This document shows positions 62,596 to 64,000 of a stretch of 64,000 nucleotides of DNA, one piece after another (positions within the stretch are counted from its first letter, which is position 1; the number at the start of each line of letters is the position of its first letter). The stretch covers positions 1 to 64,000 of the forward strand of contig JADJCK010000001.1 of assembly GCA_016703265.1 (NCBI GenBank). Reading direction: 5' to 3'. Under the pieces are notes generated by a model that was given only the letters and a program-made list of their open reading frames with translations, was not told the DNA's origin and ran no database searches. Source of the stretch: a bacterium. GTDB lineage: Bacteria; Krumholzibacteriota; Krumholzibacteriia; LZORAL124-64-63. Position numbers and translations under genes: made by a program.

Positions 62596-63333
62596 ATGTC
62601 CGACCTGGAACTGCGGATTGCCGCCTGCCGGCAGCGCTGCACCGAGGCGCCGGCTTCGCGGGCGTTCATCCCGCTGGCCGACCTGCTTCGCCAGGCGGGC
62701 CGCACCGAAGAGGCGCTGTCCATCCTCGAGGCGGGACTGGCCAGGCATCCGCGGGCTGTCGGCGCGTTGGTGACCCTGGCGCGCTGTCTGGCCGGCGTGG
62801 GCCGGACGACGCAGGCGGCAGAAGTCGGTGGCCGGATCCTCGAACTGGACCCGGACAACCTCGTGGCGCTGGAGATCCTCGGCGAGGAGGAGCAGAGGCG
62901 CGGCGACCTGGTGGCGGCGATCGGGCACTATGAGCGCCTGGCCCAACTGGAACCCGCCGATCGCCACTGGACCACGGAACTGGGCCGGTTGCGGGAGCAG
63001 CGCCTGGCGAGCGCCGCAGCGGCCGCAGGCGACGCCGAGGGCGGTTTCGCGACGTTGACCCTGGTCAACCTGTACCTGGCGCAGGGCTACCGCCAGAAAG
63101 CCGAGACCCTGCTGCGCCGGCTGGCCGACGAGCGCCCCGGCGATGCGGTGGTGCGGGGACGACTGGCCGAACTCGTCGGGGCCGATGACGACCCTGGCGC
63201 TCCGGTGGAGCGGGCGGCGCCGCCCGCATTGCCGCGGCTCGGGCCGGGCGCCGGCGACAAGCGCGAGCAGTCGCGCGAGCAGTTCGCCATGTGGATCGAG
63301 CGCCTGAAGGCCGAGCGGGGAGCCACGCCGTGA
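62596..63333 (+). CDS. Tetratricopeptide-repeat protein
   Basis: 245 residues with TPR-like helix pairs: FIPLADLLRQAGRTEEALSILEAGLARHP, LVTLARCLAGVGRTTQAAEVGGRIL, ALEILGEEEQRRGDLVAAIGHYERL and LTLVNLYLAQGYRQKAETLLRRL (each given as the family unit). No signal peptide, so probably cytoplasmic. A charged tail ends REQFAMWIERLKAER. TTG 62584, with GAGGA upstream, is an alternative start. It overlaps aroQ by four bases. Confidence 0.82.
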   Translation: MSDLELRIAACRQRCTEAPASRAFIPLADLLRQAGRTEEALSILEAGLARHPRAVGALVTLARCLAGVGRTTQAAEVGGRILELDPDNLVALEILGEEEQRRGDLVAAIGHYERLAQLEPADRHWTTELGRLREQRLASAAAAAGDAEGGFATLTLVNLYLAQGYRQKAETLLRRLADERPGDAVVRGRLAELVGADDDPGAPVERAAPPALPRLGPGAGDKREQSREQFAMWIERLKAERGATP

Positions 63334-63770
63334 CGGCGCGCGTCCATATCCTCAATGGCCCGAATCTCTCGCGGCTGGGCCGCCGTGAGCCGCAGGTGTA
63401 CGGCACCACCACCCTGGCCGAATTGTCGGGGCTGTGTGCCGGCTGGGCGGCCGCGCTCGACCTGGAACTGACCTTCGACCAGTGCGAAGGGGAGGGCGAG
63501 CTCGTCTCCTTGGTCCATCGTGCCGGCGACCAGGCCGACGGCCTGATCCTCAACGCCGGAGCCTACACCCACACCTCGGTCGCCGTGCGCGACGCGGTCA
63601 CCTCGATTTCGATTCCGGTTATCGAAATCCACCTGAGCAATCCCGCTGCAAGGGAACCATTTCGCCGGCAAAACCTTCTGGAGGACGTCGTTTGCGCGGG
63701 TATCCGCGGCTTCGGCGTCGACAGCTACCGGTTGGCGCTGGAGGGGTTGGCGGCCCGCCTGCGCTCCTGA
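63330..63770 (+). CDS. aroQ: 3-dehydroquinate dehydratase, type II
   Basis: Third step of the shikimate pathway. The 146 residues contain ILNGPNLSRLGRREPQVYGTTTLAEL with the catalytic Tyr, CEGEGELVSLVHRAGDQADGLILNAGAYTHTSVAVRDA and IEIHLSNPAAREPFRRQNLLEDV. The usual Asn-x-x-Asn-Leu-Leu-Gly loop reads NLSRLG. GTG 63330 overlaps the TPR gene's stop. Confidence 0.93.
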   Translation: MTARVHILNGPNLSRLGRREPQVYGTTTLAELSGLCAGWAAALDLELTFDQCEGEGELVSLVHRAGDQADGLILNAGAYTHTSVAVRDAVTSISIPVIEIHLSNPAAREPFRRQNLLEDVVCAGIRGFGVDSYRLALEGLAARLRS

Positions 63771-63799
63771 ACGGGTGCCCGGGGGCGGGTTAACGAAGA

Positions 63800-63828
63800 T
63801 TGCCTTCCCCCGGGACGCGTGTTATCAA
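63800..63828 (+). promoter_or_regulatory. Sigma70-type promoter of efp
   Basis: TTGCCT (63800-63805), 17-base spacer, TATCAA (63823-63828), giving a leader of about 70 bases. Confidence 0.5.
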
Positions 63829-63903
63829 TGAACAGGTTTGGCCCCCGAAGGACTGTATCCGGGAGGGGGCCGTATCCCAACAGGTCACGAAGCGAGGACG
63901 GCA

Positions 63904-64000
63904 GTGGCGGATACGAGTGATTTTCGCACGGGCTTCACGTTGCGGTTCAAGGACCAGCTGTGGTCGATCGTCGATTTCCAGCACGTGAAGCCGGGCAAGG
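63904..64000 (+). CDS. efp: Translation elongation factor P, N-terminal end only
   Basis: The first 32 codons of EF-P, which relieves ribosome stalling at proline runs. TSDFRTGFTLRFKDQLWSIV DFQHVKPGKG matches the start of the KOW-like domain I, and the sequence stops at the window edge just before the loop whose Lys is modified in many bacteria. Start GTG 63904 has GAGG upstream. Confidence 0.85.
   Translation, partial: MADTSDFRTGFTLRFKDQLWSIVDFQHVKPGK

Overview
The window is 64 kb of GC-rich, gene-dense bacterial chromosome with no rRNA, tRNA, insertion sequence, prophage or CRISPR array that I can see. It looks like a Gram-negative organism: it has a lipopolysaccharide heptose cluster, an O-antigen ligase, lipoproteins with lipoboxes and a PpiD-type periplasmic foldase. 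The giant secreted protease ends in a FlgD-like sorting domain with the PNPFNPST signature. That signature is typical of the FCB superphylum (for example Krumholzibacteriota or Eisenbacteria-like lineages), and this lineage call is inference. About a dozen single-base frameshifts, several in short homopolymer or GC runs, interrupt otherwise well-conserved genes, so I suspect an imperfectly polished environmental assembly.

Layout. 1-921: the end of birA, then coaX. 1048-8552: a chemosensory operon cheA-cheW-mcp-cheB-cheR behind a sigma28-like promoter; the receptor carries a c-type heme motif and CheA a C-terminal receiver domain. 8673-10789: groES-groEL behind a degenerate CIRCE operator. 10936-15222: a glycosyltransferase with an apparently leaderless start, followed by a yqeC / MobA-like / xdhC / yqeB cassette of the kind that matures selenium-dependent molybdenum hydroxylases. 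15365-23211: a TPR protein, an LL-diaminopimelate-type aminotransferase, folB, folK, a deoxynucleoside kinase, panB, panC, a one-domain GlmU-like nucleotidyltransferase, a HIT protein, a DUF4321 protein and TatA. 23228-27190: an mrfA-mrfB-like DNA repair pair and a small unknown gene. 27250-29067 (minus): a PpiD-like foldase, convergent with that gene.

29974-38074 is the most unusual stretch. A ParA-type ATPase is fused to a C-terminal AMPK/CBM48-type glycan-binding domain. It is followed by an unknown gene, an O-antigen ligase, a GT4 glycosyltransferase, a WecA/MraY-family transferase, a methyltransferase and a polysaccharide-deacetylase-like protein. 38410-46671 encodes exported proteins: a gingipain-like C25 protease of about 1,600 residues with FG-GAP repeats and a sorting domain, a family 5 solute-binding lipoprotein, and a zinc-metalloprotease-like lipoprotein that also looks leaderless.

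46697-50992 holds a HIT protein (minus strand), lexA, a small heat-shock protein and lon. 51021-59753 is a long co-oriented envelope-glycan run: four GT9 heptosyltransferase-type genes, gmhB, a DUF3108 protein, a GT39-like membrane glycosyltransferase, a polyprenyl-phosphate sugar transferase and acpS. 59929-63770 carries a PhzF-like protein, an acyl-CoA dehydrogenase, a TPR protein and aroQ. The window ends inside efp.
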